A stretch of DNA of 64,000 nucleotides. It comes from Auanema rhodensis. Lineage: Eukaryota > Nematoda > Chromadorea > Rhabditida > Rhabditidae. Under the pieces are notes generated by a model, which made no database searches, was not told where the DNA came from, and was given only the letters and a program-made list of their open reading frames with translations. This document shows positions 37,799 through 51,135 of the stretch, one piece after another. Positions within the stretch are counted from its first letter, which is position 1. Every line of letters starts with the position of its first letter. A program made the position numbers and the translations under genes. The stretch is from the NCBI GenBank assembly GCA_964057225.1, contig OZ059895.1:23384688-23448687 (forward strand), read 5' to 3'.

Positions 37799-39904
37799 TT
37801 TTTAAGCTGCAATGATCTGTGTTATCAGATTTGCGCTAGCTTAAAAATGCACCGAGATATCAACTGATATAAGTTCACACTTATATCCTCGATTTTCACC
37901 CTGAAGAATTAATTTTTTCGTTGAATAACAATGTTCATCGTCTTTGCCTTGAAAAAAGGAATCTAAAAACATCTACTTTTTGCTAAATTATTTTGAAATT
38001 TTTCGAAAAAACTTTTGTCAAAATGTTTTTGGAAGCAATGTTGAGTGTACATGGAAACTCAACATACACTAATGCATCATTTTTCAAACGATCATAACTA
38101 ATTTTTGTATTAAGCGTTTCTCAATGTAGTATAGTGCATTCGATGCGGATTTTTAAGCTGCGTCGATCTGTGTTATCAGATTTGCGCTAGCTTAAAAATG
38201 CACCGAGATATCAACTGATATAAGTTCACACTTATATCCTCGATTTTCACCCTGAAGAATTAATTTTTTCGTTGAATAACAATGTTCATCGTCTTTGCCT
38301 TGAAAAAAGGAATCTAAAAACATCTACTTTTTGCTAAATTATTCTGAAATTTTTCGAAAAAATTTTTGTCAAAATGTTTTTGGAAGCAATGTTGAGTGTA
38401 CATGGAAACTCAACATACACTAATGCATCATTTTTCAAACGATCATAACTAATTTTTGTATTAAGCGTTTATCAATGTAGTATAGTGCATTCGATGCGGA
38501 TTTTTAAGCTGCGTCGATCTGTGTTATCAGATTTGCGCTAGCTTAAAAATGCACCGAGATATCAACTGATATAAGTTCACACTTATATCCTCGATTTTCA
38601 CCCTGAAGAATTAATTTTTTCGTTGAATAACATCGTCCATCGTCTTTGCCTTAAAAAAAGGAATCTAAAAACATCTACTTTTTGCTGAATTATCTTGAAA
38701 TTTTTTGAAAAAATTTTTGTCAAAATGTTTTTGGAAGCAATGTTGAGTGTACATGGAAACTCAACATACACTAATGCATCATTTTTCAAACGATCATAAC
38801 TAATTTTTGTATTGAGCGTTTCTCAATGTAGTATAGTGCATTCGATGCGGATTTTTAAGCTGCGTCGATCTGTTTTATCAGATTTGCGCTAGCTTAAAAA
38901 TGCACCGAGATATCAACTGATATAAGTTCACACTTATATCCTCGATTTTCACCCTGAAGAATTAATTTTTTCGTTGAATAACAATGTTCATCGTCTTTGC
39001 CTTGAAAAAAGGAATCTAAAAACATCTACTTTTTGCTAAATTATTTTGAAATTTTTCGAAAAAACTTTTGTCAAAATGTTTTTGGAAGCAATGTTGAGTG
39101 TACATGGAAACTCAACATACACTAATGCATCATTTTTCAAACGATCATAACTAATTTTTGTATTAAGCGTTTCTCAATGTAGTATAGTGCATTCGATGCG
39201 GATTTTTAAGCTGCGTCGATCTGTGTTATCAGATTTGCGCTAGCTTAAAAATGCACCGAGATATCAACTGATATAAGTTCACACTTATATCCTCGATTTT
39301 CACCCTGAAGAATTAATTTTTTCGTTGAATAACAATGTTCATCGTCTTTGCCTTGAAAAAAGGAATCTAAAAACATCTACTTTTTGCTAAATTATTCTGA
39401 AATTTTTCGAAAAAATTTTTGTCAAAATGTTTTTGGAAGCAATGTTGAGTGTACATGGAAACTCAACATACACTAATGCATCATTTTTCAAACGATCATA
39501 ACTAATTTTTGTATTAAGCGTTTCTCAATGTAGTATAGTGCATTCGATGCGGATTTTTAAGCTGCGTCGATCTGTGTTATCAGATTTGCGCTAGCTTAAA
39601 AATGCACCGAGATATCAACTGATATAAGTTCACACTTATATCCTCGATTTTCACCCTGAAGAATTAATTTTTTCGTTGAATAACATCGTCCATCGTCTTT
39701 GCCTTAAAAAAAGGAATCTAAAAACATCTACTTTTTGCTGAATTATCTTGAAATTTTTTGAAAAAATTTTTGTCAAAATGTTTTTGGAAGCAATGTTGAG
39801 TGTACATGGAAACTCAACATACACTAATGCATCATTTTTCAAACGATCATAACTAATTTTTGTATTGAGCGTTTCTCAATGTAGTATAGTGCATTCGATG
39901 CGGA
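37799..39904 (+). repeat. g h i three-unit repeat, two copies (U109-U114)
   Basis: There are two trios of 1053 bp. The first members (U109, U112) have T137 and AAAACTTTTG. U112 has a T23 start instead of AAT. U110 has TTTATCAATG. The i members U111 and U114 both have GCTGAAT at 184-190, which removes a minus-strand TAG and leaves the accidental 63-codon frames at 38598-38789 and 39651-39842. Because both i units share this rare change, the trio was duplicated recently. Confidence 0.87.
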
Positions 39905-41659
39905 TTTTTAAGCTGCGTCGATCTGTTTTATCAGATTTGCGCTAGCTTAAAAATGCACCGAGATATCAACTGATATAAGTTCACACTTATATCCTCGATT
40001 TTCACCCTGAAGAATTAATTTTTTCGTTGAATAACAATGTCCATCGTCTTTGCCTTGAAAAAACAAATCTAAAAACATCTACTTTTTGCTAAATTATTTT
40101 GAAATTTTTCGAAAAAATTTTTGTCAAAATGTTTTTGGAAGCAATGTTGAGTGTACATGGAAACTCAACATACACTAATGCATCATTTTTTAAACGATCA
40201 TAACTAATTTTTGTATTAAGCGTTTCTCAATGTAGTATAGTGCATTCGATGCGGATTTTTAAGCTGCGTCGATCTGTTTTATCAGATTTGCGCTAGCTTA
40301 AAAATGCACCGAGATATCAACTGATATAAGTTCACACTTATATCCTCGATTTTCACCCTGAAGAATTAATTTTTTCGTTGAATAACAATGTCCATCGTCT
40401 TTGCCTTGAAAAAAGGAATCTAAAAACATCTACTTTTTGCTAAATTATTTTGAAATTTTTCGAAAAAATTTTTGTCAAAATGTTTTTGGAAGCAATGTTG
40501 AGTGTACATGGAAACTCAACATACACTAATGCATCATTTTTCAAACGATCATAACTAATTTTTGTATTAAGCGTTTCTCAATGTAGTATAGTGCATTCGA
40601 TGCGGATTTTTAAGCTGCGTCGATCTGTGTTATCAGATTTGCGCTAGCTTAAAAATGCACCGAGATATCAACTGATATATGTTCACACTTATATCCTCGA
40701 TTTTCACCCTGAAGAATTAATTTTTTCGTTGAATAACAATGTCCATCGTCTTTGCCTTGAAAAAAGGAATCTAAAAACATCTACTTTTTGCTAAATTATT
40801 TTGAAATTTTTCGAAAAAATTTTTGTCAAAATGTTTTTGGAAGCAATGTTGAGTGTACATGGAAACTCAACATACACTAATGCATCATTTTTCAAACGAT
40901 CATAACTAATTTTTGTATTAAGCGTTTCTCAATGTAGTATAGTGCATTCGATGCGGATTTTTAAGCTGCGTCGTTCTGTGTTATCAGATTTGCGCTAGCT
41001 TAAAAATGCACCGAGATATCAACTGATATAAGTTCACACTTATATCCTCGATTTTCACCCTGAAGAATTAATTTTTTCGTTGAATAACAATGTCCATCGT
41101 CTTTGCCTTGAAAAAAGAAATCTAAAAACATCTACTTTTTGCTAAATTATTTTGAAATTTTTCGAAAAAATTTTTGTCAAAATGTTTTTAGAAGTAATGT
41201 TGAGTGTACATGGAAACTCAACATACACTAATGCATCATTTTTCAAACGATCATAACTAATTTTTGTATTAAGCGTTTCTCAATGTAGTATAGTGCATTC
41301 GATGCGGATTTTTAAGCTGCAATGATCTGTGTTATCAGATTTGCGCTAGCTTAAAAATGCACCGAGATATCAACTGATATAAGTTCACACTTATATCCTC
41401 GATTTTCACCCTGAAGAATTAATTTTTTCGTTGAATAACAATGTCCATCGTCTTTGCCTTGAAAAAAGAAATCTAAAAACATCTACTTTTTGCTAAATTA
41501 TTTTGAAATTTTTCGAAAAAATTTTTGTCAAAATGTTTTTGGAAGCAATGTTGAGTGTACATGGAAACTCAACATACACTAATGCATCATTTTTCAAACG
41601 ATCATAACTAATTTTTGTATTAAGCGTTTCTCAATGTAGTATAGTGCATTCGATGCGGA
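39905..41659 (+). repeat. Units U115-U119, order k, T23/GG unit, a, b, c
   Basis: U115 has CA and the private TTTTTTAAACG. U116 has T23, A74 and GG with T308. U118 is b with AGAAGT. The order resembles U104-U108. Confidence 0.78.
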
Positions 41660-44600
41660 TTTTTAAGCTGCGTCGATCTGTGTTATCAGATTTGCGCTAG
41701 CTTAAAAATGCACCGAGATATCAACTGATATATGTTCACACTTATATCCTCGATTTTCACCCTGAAGAATTAATTTTTTCGTTGAATAACAATGTCCATC
41801 GTCTTTGCCTTGAAAAAAGAAATCTAAAAACATCTACTTTTTGCTAAATTATTTTGAAATTTTTCGAAAAAATTTTTGTCAAAATGTTTTTAGAAGTAAT
41901 GTTGAGTGTACATGGAAACTCAACATACACTAATGCATCATTTTTCAAACGATCATAACTAATTTTTGTATTAAGCGTTTCTCAATGTAGTATAGTGCAT
42001 TCGATGCGGATTTTTGAGCTGCAATGATCTGTGTTATCAGATTTGCGCTAGCTTAAAAATGCACCGAGATATCAACTGATATATGTTCACACTTATATCC
42101 TCGATTTTCACCCTGAAGAATTAATTTTTTCGTTGAATAACAATGTCCATCGTCTTTGCCTTGAAAAAAGGAATCTAAAAACATCTACTTTTTGCTAAAT
42201 TATTTTGAAATTTTTCGAAAAAATTTTTGTCAAAATGTTTTTGGAAGCAATGTTGAGTGTACATGGAAACTCAACATACACTAATGCATCATTTTTCAAA
42301 CGATCATAACTAATTTTTGTATTAAGCGTTTCTCAATGTAGTATAGTGCATTCGATGCGGATTTTTAAGCTGCGTCGTTCTGTGTTATCAGATTTGCGCT
42401 AGCTTAAAAATGCACCGAGATATCAACTGATATAAGTTCACACTTATATCCTCGATTTTGACCCTGAAGAATTAATTTTTTCGTTGAATAACAATGTCCA
42501 TCGTCTTTGCCTTGAAAAAAGAAATCTAAAAACATCTACTTTTTGCTAAATTATTTTGAAATTTTTCGAAAAAATTTTTGTCAAAATGTTTTTAGAAGTA
42601 ATGTTGAGTGTACATGGAAACTCAACATACACTAATGCATCATTTTTCAAACGATCATAACTAATTTTTGTATTAAGCGTTTCTCAATGTAGTATAGTGC
42701 ATTCGATGCGGATTTTTAAGCTGCAATGATCTGTGTTATCAGATTTGCGCTAGCTTAAAAATGCACCGAGATATCAACTGATATAAGTTCACACTTATAT
42801 CCTCGATTTTCACCCTGAAGAATTAATTTTTTCGTTGAATAACAATGTCCATCGTCTTTGCCTTGAAAAAAGAAATCTAAAAACATCTACTTTTTGCTAA
42901 ATTATTTTGAAATTTTTCGAAAAAATTTTTGTCAAAATGTTTTTGGAAGCAATGTTGAGTGTACATGGAAACTCAACATACACTAATGCATCATTTTTCA
43001 AACGATCATAACTAATTTTTGTATTAAGCGTTTCTCAATGTAGTATAGTGCATTCGATGCGGATTTTTAAGCTGCAATGATCTGTGTTATCAGATTTGCG
43101 CTAGCTTAAAAATGCACCGAGATATCAACTGATATAAGTTCACACTTATATCCTCGATTTTCACCCTGAAGAATTAATTTTTTCGTTGAATAACAATGTC
43201 CATCGTCTTTGCCTTGAAAAAAGAAATCTAAAAACATCTACTTTTTGCTAAATTATTTTGAAATTTTTCGAAAAAATTTTTGTCAAAATGTTTTTGGAAG
43301 CAATGTTGAGTGTACATGGAAACTCAACATACACTAATGCATCATTTTTCAAACGATCATAACTAATTTTTGTATTAAGCGTTTCTCAATGTAGTATAGT
43401 GCATTCGATGCGGATTTTTAAGCTGCGTCGATCTGTGTTATCAGATTTGCGCTAGCTTAAAAATGCACCGAGATATCAACTGATATATGTTCACACTTAT
43501 ATCCTCGATTTTCACCCTGAAGAATTAATTTTTTCGTTGAATAACAATGTCCATCGTCTTTGCCTTGAAAAAAGAAATCTAAAAACATCTACTTTTTGCT
43601 AAATTATTTTGAAATTTTTCGAAAAAATTTTTGTCAAAATGTTTTTGGAAGCAATGTTGAGTGTACATGGAAACTCAACATACACTAATGCATCATTTTT
43701 CAAACGATCATAACTAATTTTTGTATTAAGCGTTTCTCAATGTAGTATAGTGCATTCGATGCGGATTTTTAAGCTGCAATGATCTGTGTTATCAGATTTG
43801 CGCTAGCTTAAAAATGCACCGAGATATCAACTGATATAAGTTCACACTTATATCCTCGATTTTCACCCTGAAGAATTAATTTTTTCGTTGAATAACAATG
43901 TCCATCGTCTTTGCCTTGAAAAAAGAAATCTAAAAACATCTACTTTTTGCTAAATTATTTTGAAATTTTTCGAAAAAATTTTTGTCAAAATGTTTTTGGA
44001 AGCAATGTTGAGTGTACATGGAAACTCAACATACACTAATGCATCATTTTTCAAACGATCATAACTAATTTTTGTATTAAGCGTTTCTCAATGTAGTATA
44101 GTGCATTCGATGCGGATTTTTAAGCTGCGTCGATCTGTGTTATCAGATTTGCGCTAGCTTAAAAATGCACCGAGATATCAACTGATATATGTTCACACTT
44201 ATATCCTCGATTTTCACCCTGAAGAATTAATTTTTTCGTTGAATAACAATGTCCATCGTCTTTGCCTTGAAAAAAGAAATCTAAAAACATCTACTTTTTG
44301 CTAAATTATTTTGAAATTTTTCGAAAAAATTTTTGTCAAAATGTTTTTAGAAGTAATGTTGAGTGTACATGGAAACTCAACATACACTAATGCATCATTT
44401 TTCAAACGATCATAACTAATTTTTGTATTAAGCGTTTCTCAATGTAGTATAGTGCATTCGATGCGGATTTTTGAGCTGCAATGATCTGTGTTATCAGATT
44501 TGCGCTAGCTTAAAAATGCACCGAGATATCAACTGATATATGTTCACACTTATATCCTCGATTTTCACCCTGAAGAATTAATTTTTTCGTTGAATAACAA

Positions 44601-45520
44601 TGTCCATCGTCTTTGCCTTGAAAAAAGGAATCTAAAAACATCTACTTTTTGCTAAATTATTTTGAAATTTTTCGAAAAAATTTTTGTCAAAATGTTTTTG
44701 GAAGCAATGTTGAGTGTACATGGAAACTCAACATACACTAATGCATCATTTTTCAAACGATCATAACTAATTTTTGTATTAAGCGTTTCTCAATGTAGTA
44801 TAGTGCATTCGATGCGGATTTTTAAGCTGCGTCGTTCTGTGTTATCAGATTTGCGCTAGCTTAAAAATGCACCGAGATATCAACTGATATAAGTTCACAC
44901 TTATATCCTCGATTTTCACCCTGAAGAATTAATTTTTTCGTTGAATAACAATGTCCATCGTCTTTGCCTTGAAAAAAGAAATCTAAAAACATCTACTTTT
45001 TGCTAAATTATTTTGAAATTTTTCGAAAAAATTTTTGTCAAAATGTTTTTAGAAGTAATGTTGAGTGTACATGGAAACTCAACATACACTAATGCATCAT
45101 TTTTCAAACGATCATAACTAATTTTTGTATTAAGCGTTTCTCAATGTAGTATAGTGCATTCGATGCGGATTTTTAAGCTGCAATGATCTGTGTTATCAGA
45201 TTTGCGCTAGCTTAAAAATGCACCGAGATATCAACTGATATAAGTTCACACTTATATCCTCGATTTTCACCCTGAAGAATTAATTTTTTCGTTGAATAAC
45301 AATGTCCATCGTCTTTGCCTTGAAAAAAGAAATCTAAAAACATCTACTTTTTGCTAAATTATTTTGAAATTTTTCGAAAAAATTTTTGTCAAAATGTTTT
45401 TGGAAGCAATGTTGAGTGTACATGGAAACTCAACATACACTAATGCATCATTTTTCAAACGATCATAACTAATTTTTGTATTAAGCGTTTCTCAATGTAG
45501 TATAGTGCATTCGATGCGGA
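41660..45520 (+). repeat. Seven-unit repeat (U120-U126, then U127-U130)
   Basis: U120-U123 and U127-U130 match in order at an offset of exactly 2457 bp. The first unit has T74, GA and AGAAGT. The second begins TTTTTGAGC (42011 and 44468), a marker found nowhere else. The third is b with AGAAGT and the fourth is c. U124-U126 (c m c) lie between. U122 has the private TTTTGACCCTG. Confidence 0.87.
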
Positions 45521-47275
45521 TTTTTAAGCTGCGTCGATCTGTGTTATCAGATTTGCGCTAGCTTAAAAATGCACCGAGATATCAACTGATATATGTTCAC
45601 ACTTATATCCTCGATTTTCACCCTGAAGAATTAATTTTTTCGTTGAATAACAATGTTCATCGTCTTTGCCTTGAAAAAAGGAATCTAAAAACATCTACTT
45701 TTTGCTAAATTATTTTGAAATTTTTCGAAAAAATTTTTGTCAAAATGTTTTTGGAAGCAATGTTGAGTGTACATGGAAACTCAACATACACTAATGCATC
45801 ATTTTTCAAACGATCATAACTAATTTTTGTATTAAGCGTTTCTCAATGTAGTATAGTGCATTCGATGCGGATTTTTAAGCTGCGTCGTTCTGTGTTATCA
45901 GATTTGCGCTAGCTTAAAAATGCACCGAGATATCAACTGATATAAGTTCACACTTATATCCTCGATTTTCACCCTGAAGAATTAATTTTTTCGTTGAATA
46001 ACAATGTCCATCGTCTTTGCCTTGAAAAAAGAAATCTAAAAACATCTACTTTTTGCTAAATTATTTTGAAATTTTTCGAAAAAATTTTTGTCAAAATGTT
46101 TTTAGAAGTAATGTTGAGTGTACATGGAAACTCAACATACACTAATGCATCATTTTTCAAACGATCATAACTAATTTTTGTATTAAGCGTTTCTCAATGT
46201 AGTATAGTGCATTCGATGCGGATTTTTAAGCTGCAATGATCTGTGTTATCAGATTTGCGCTAGCTTAAAAATGCACCGAGATATCAACTGATATAAGTTC
46301 ACACTTATATCCTCGATTTTCACCCTGAAGAATTAATTTTTTCGTTGAATAACAATGTCCATCGTCTTTGCCTTGAAAAAAGAAATCTAAAAACATCTAC
46401 TTTTTGCTAAATTATTTTGAAATTTTTCGAAAAAATTTTTGTCAAAATGTTTTTAGAAGTAATGTTGAGTGTACATGGAAACTCAACATACACTAATGCA
46501 TCATTTTTCAAACGATCATAACTAATTTTTGTATTAAGCGTTTCTCAATGTAGTATAGTGCATTCGATGCGGATTTTTAAGCTGCAATGATCTGTGTTAT
46601 CAGATTTGCGCTAGCTTAAAAATGCACCGAGATATCAACTGATATAAGTTCACACTTATATCCTCGATTTTCACCCTGAAGAATTAATTTTTTCGTTGAA
46701 TAACAATGTCCATCGTCTTTGCCTTGAAAAAAGAAATCTAAAAACATCTACTTTTTGCTAAATTATTTTGAAATTTTTCGAAAAAATTTTTGTCAAAATG
46801 TTTTTAGAAGTAATGTTGAGTGTACATGGAAACTCAACATACACTAATGCATCATTTTTCAAACGATCATAACTAATTTTTGTATTAAGCGTTTCTCAAT
46901 GTAGTATAGTGCATTCGATGCGGATTTTTAAGCTGCAATGATCTGTGTTATCAGATTTGCGCTAGCTTAAAAATGCACCGAGATATCAACTGATATAAGT
47001 TCACACTTATATCCTCGATTTTCACCCTGAAGAATTAATTTTTTCGTTGAATAACAATGTCCATCGTCTTTGCCTTGAAAAAAGAAATCTAAAAACATCT
47101 ACTTTTTGCTAAATTATTTTGAAATTTTTCGAAAAAATTTTTGTCAAAATGTTTTTGGAAGCAATGTTGAGTGTACATGGAAACTCAACATACACTAATG
47201 CATCATTTTTCAAACGATCATAACTAATTTTTGTATTAAGCGTTTCTCAATATAGTATAGTGCATTCGATGCGGA
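45521..47275 (+). repeat. Units U131-U135
   Basis: U131 is a-like with T137. U132 is b with AGAAGT. U133 and U134 both have the AAT start with AGAAGT, a c/b hybrid apparently duplicated in tandem. U135 is c with CAATATAGTATAG. Confidence 0.78.
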
Positions 47276-47625
47276 TTTTTAAGCTGCGTCGATCTGTGTT
47301 ATCAGATTTGCGCTAGCTTAAAAATGCACCGAGATATCAACTGATATATGTTCACACTTATATCCTCGATTTTCACCCTGAAGAATTAATTTTTTCGTTG
47401 AATAACAATGTTCATCGTCTTTGCCTTGAAAAAAGGAATCTAAAAGATCTACTTTTTGCTAAATTATTTTGAAATTTTTCGAAAAAATTTTTGTCAAAAT
47501 GTTTTTGGAAGCAATGTTGAGTGTACATGGAAACTCAACATACACTAATGCATCATTTTTCAAACGATCATAACTAATTTTTGTATTAAGCGTTTCTCAA
47601 TGTAGTATAGTGCATTCGATGCGGA
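47276..47625 (+). repeat. Unit U136 with a one-base deletion (350 bp)
   Basis: TAAAAACATCTAC is changed to TAAAAGATCTAC near 47442-47453, a net loss of one base. It is otherwise a T74, T137, GG unit. Confidence 0.9.
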
Positions 47626-50600
47626 TTTTTAAGCTGCGTCGATCTGTGTTATCAGATTTGCGCTAGCTTAAAAATGCACCGAGATATCAACTGATATAAG
47701 TTCACACTTATATCCTCGATTTTCACCCTGAAGAATTAATTTTTTCGTTGAATAACAATGTTCATCGTCTTTGCCTTGAAAAAAGGAATCTAAAAACATC
47801 TACTTTTTGCTAAATTATTTTGAAATTTTTCGAAAAAATTTTTGTCAAAATGTTTTTGGAAGCAATGTTGAGTGTACATGGAAACTCAACATACACTAAT
47901 GCATCATTTTTCAAACGATCATAACTAATTTTTGTATTAAGCGTTTCTCAATGTAGTATAGTGCATTCGATGCGGATTTTTAAGCTGCGTCGATCTGTGT
48001 TATCAGATTTGCGCTAGCTTAAAAATGCACCGAGATATCAACTGATATAAGTTCACACTTATATCCTCGATTTTCACCCTGAAGAATTAATTTTTTCGTT
48101 GAATAACAATGTCCATCGTCTTTGCCTTGAAAAAAGAAATCTAAAAACATCTACTTTTTGCTAAATTATTTTGAAATTTTTCGAAAAAATTTTTGTCAAA
48201 ATGTTTTTAGAAGCAATGTTGAGTGTACATGGAAACTCAACATACACTAATGCATCATTTTTCAAACGATCATAACTAATTTTTGTATTAAGCGTTTCTC
48301 AATGTAGTGTACTGCATTCGATGCGGATTTTTAAGCTGCAATGATCTGTGTTATCAGATTTGCGCTAGCTTAAAAATGCACCGAGATATCAACTGATATA
48401 AGTTCACACTTATATCCTCGATTTTCACCCTGAAGAATTAATTTTTTCGTTGAATAACAATGTCCATCGTCTTTGCCTTGAAAAAAGAAATCTAAAAACA
48501 TCTACTTTTTGCTAAATTATTTTGAAATTTTTCGAAAAAATTTTTGTCAAAATGTTTTTGGAAGCAATGTTGAGTGTACATGGAAACTCAACATACACTA
48601 ATGCATCATTTTTCAAACGATCATAACTAATTTTTGTATTAAGCGTTTCTCAATGTAGTATAGTGCATTCGATGCAGATTTTTAAGCTGCGTCGATCTGT
48701 GTTATCAGATTTGCGCTAACTTAAAAATGCACCGAGATATCAACTGATATATGTTCACACTTATATCCTCGATTTTCACCCTGAAGAATTAATTTTTTCG
48801 TTGAATAACAATGTCCATCGTCTTTGCCTTGAAAAAAGGAATCTAAAAACATCTACTTTTTGCTAAATTATTTTGAAATTTTTCGAAAAAATTTTTGTCA
48901 AAATGTTTTTGGAAGCAATGTTGAGTGTACATGGAAACTCAACATACACTAATGCATCATTTTTCAAACGATCATAACTAATTTTTGTATTAAGCGTTTC
49001 TCAATGTAGTATAGTGCATTCGATGCGGATTTTTAAGCTGCGTCGATCTGTGTTATCAGATTTGCGCTAGCTTAAAAATGCACCGAGATATCAACTGATA
49101 TAAGTTCACACTTATATCCTCGATTTTCACCCTGAAGAATTAATTTTTTCGTTGAATAACAATGTCCATCGTCTTTGCCTTGAAAAAACAAATCTAAAAA
49201 CATCTACTTTTTGCTAAATTATTTTGAAATTTTTCGAAAAAATTTTTGTCAAAATGTTTTTGGAAGCAATGTTGAGTGTACATGGAAACTCAACATACAC
49301 TAATGCATCATTTTTCAAACGATCATAACTAATTTTTGTATTAAGCGTTTCTCAATGTAGTATAGTGCATTCGATGCGGATTTTTAAGCTGCGTCGATCT
49401 GTGTTATCAGATTTGCGCTAGCTTAAAAATGCACCGAGATATCAACTGATATATGTTCACACTTATATCCTCGATTTTCACCCTGAAGAATTAATTTTTT
49501 CGTTGAATAACAATGTCCATCGTCTTTGCCTTGAAAAAAGGAATCTAAAAACATCTACTTTTTGCTAAATTATTTTGAAATTTTTCGAAAAAATTTTTGT
49601 CAAAATGTTTTTGGAAGCAATGTTGAGTGTACATGGAAACTCAACATACACTAATGCATCATTTTTCAAACGATCATAACTAATTTTTGTATTAAGCGTT
49701 TCTCAATGTAGTATAGTGCATTCGATGCGGATTTTTAAGCTGCGTCGATCTGTGTTATCAGATTTGCGCTAGCTTAAAAATGCACCGAGATATCAACTGA
49801 TATAAGTTCACACTTATATCCTCGATTTTCACCCTGAAGAATTAATTTTTTCGTTGAATAACAATGTCCATCGTCTTTGCCTTGAAAAAACAAATCTAAA
49901 AACATCTACTTTTTGCTAAATTATTTTGAAATTTTTCGAAAAAATTTTTGTCAAAATGTTTTTGGAAGCAATGTTGAGTGTACATGGAAACTCAACATAC
50001 ACTAATGCATCATTTTTCAAACGATCATAACTAATTTTTGTATTAAGCGTTTCTCAATGTAGTATAGTGCATTCGATGCGGATTTTTAAGCTGCGTCGAT
50101 CTGTGTTATCAGATTTGCGCTAGCTTAAAAATGCACCGAGATATCAACTGATATAAGTTCACACTTATATCCTCGATTTTCACCCTGAAGAATTAATTTT
50201 TTCGTTGAATAACAATGTCCATCGTCTTTGCCTTGAAAAAAGAAATCTAAAAACATCTACTTTTTGCTAAATTATTTTGAAATTTTTCGAAAAAATTTTT
50301 GTCAAAATGTTTTTGGAAGCAATGTTGAGTGTACATGGAAACTCAACATACACTAATGCATCATTTTTCAAACGATCATAACTAATTTTTGTATTAAGCG
50401 TTTCTCAATGTAGTATAGTGCATTCGATGCAGATTTTTAAGCTGCGTCGATCTGTGTTATCAGATTTGCGCTAGCTTAAAAATGCACCGAGATATCAACT
50501 GATATAAGTTCACACTTATATCCTCGATTTTCACCCTGAAGAATTAATTTTTTCGTTGAATAACAATGTCCATCGTCTTTGCCTTGAAAAAAGGAATCTA

Positions 50601-50784
50601 AAAACATCTACTTTTTGCTAAATTATTTTGAAATTTTTCGAAAAAATTTTTGTCAAAATGTTTTTGGAAGCAATGTTGAGTGTACATGGAAACTCAACAT
50701 ACACTAATGCATCATTTTTCAAACGATCATAACTAATTTTTGTATTAAGCGTTTCTCAATGTAGTATAGTGCATTCGATGCGGA
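47626..50784 (+). repeat. Units U137-U145, GTC-start units with CA and GA members
   Basis: All but one (U139, a c unit with GATGCAGA) start with GTCGAT. U138 has TAGTGTACTGC. U140 has GCTAACTT, which breaks dyad 1 and recurs in U166. U141 and U143 are CA units with A74, each next to a type a unit, forming a short 702-bp alternation. U144 (GA, GATGCAGA) and U145 (GG) follow. Confidence 0.75.
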
Positions 50785-51135
50785 TTTTTAAGCTGCGTCG
50801 ATCTGTTTTATCAGATTTGCGCTAGCTTAAAAATGCACCGAGATATCAACTGATATAAGTTCACACTTATATCCTCGATTTTCACCCTGAAGAATTAATT
50901 TTTTCGTTGAATAACAATGTCCATCGTCTTTGCCTTGAAAAAAGGAATCTAAAAACATCTACTTTTTGCTAAATTATCTTGAAATTTTTTGAAAAAATTT
51001 TTGTCAAAATGTTTTTGGAAGCAATGTTGAGTGTACATGGAAACTCAACATACACTAATGCATCATTTTTCAAACGATCATAACTAATTTTTGTATTGAG
51101 CGTTTCTCAATGTAGTATAGTGCATTCGATGCGGA
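50785..51135 (+). repeat. Hybrid unit U146: ordinary left half, i-type right half
   Basis: The left part has CAATGTCC and CTTGAAAAAAGG. The right part has ATCTTG, TTTTTTG and TATTGAG. The switch falls between about unit positions 154 and 193, the same interval as in U103 but with the opposite arrangement. Confidence 0.8.

Noticed and set aside
38598-38789. 63-codon minus-strand open frame
   Set aside because: It is the same frame in U111, opened by A to G at unit position 187 (TAG to CAG). It is a satellite sequence, not a gene.
39651-39842. 63-codon minus-strand open frame
   Set aside because: It is identical in cause to the frame in U111. U114 carries the same base change because the g h i trio was duplicated, so this is not independent evidence for coding.
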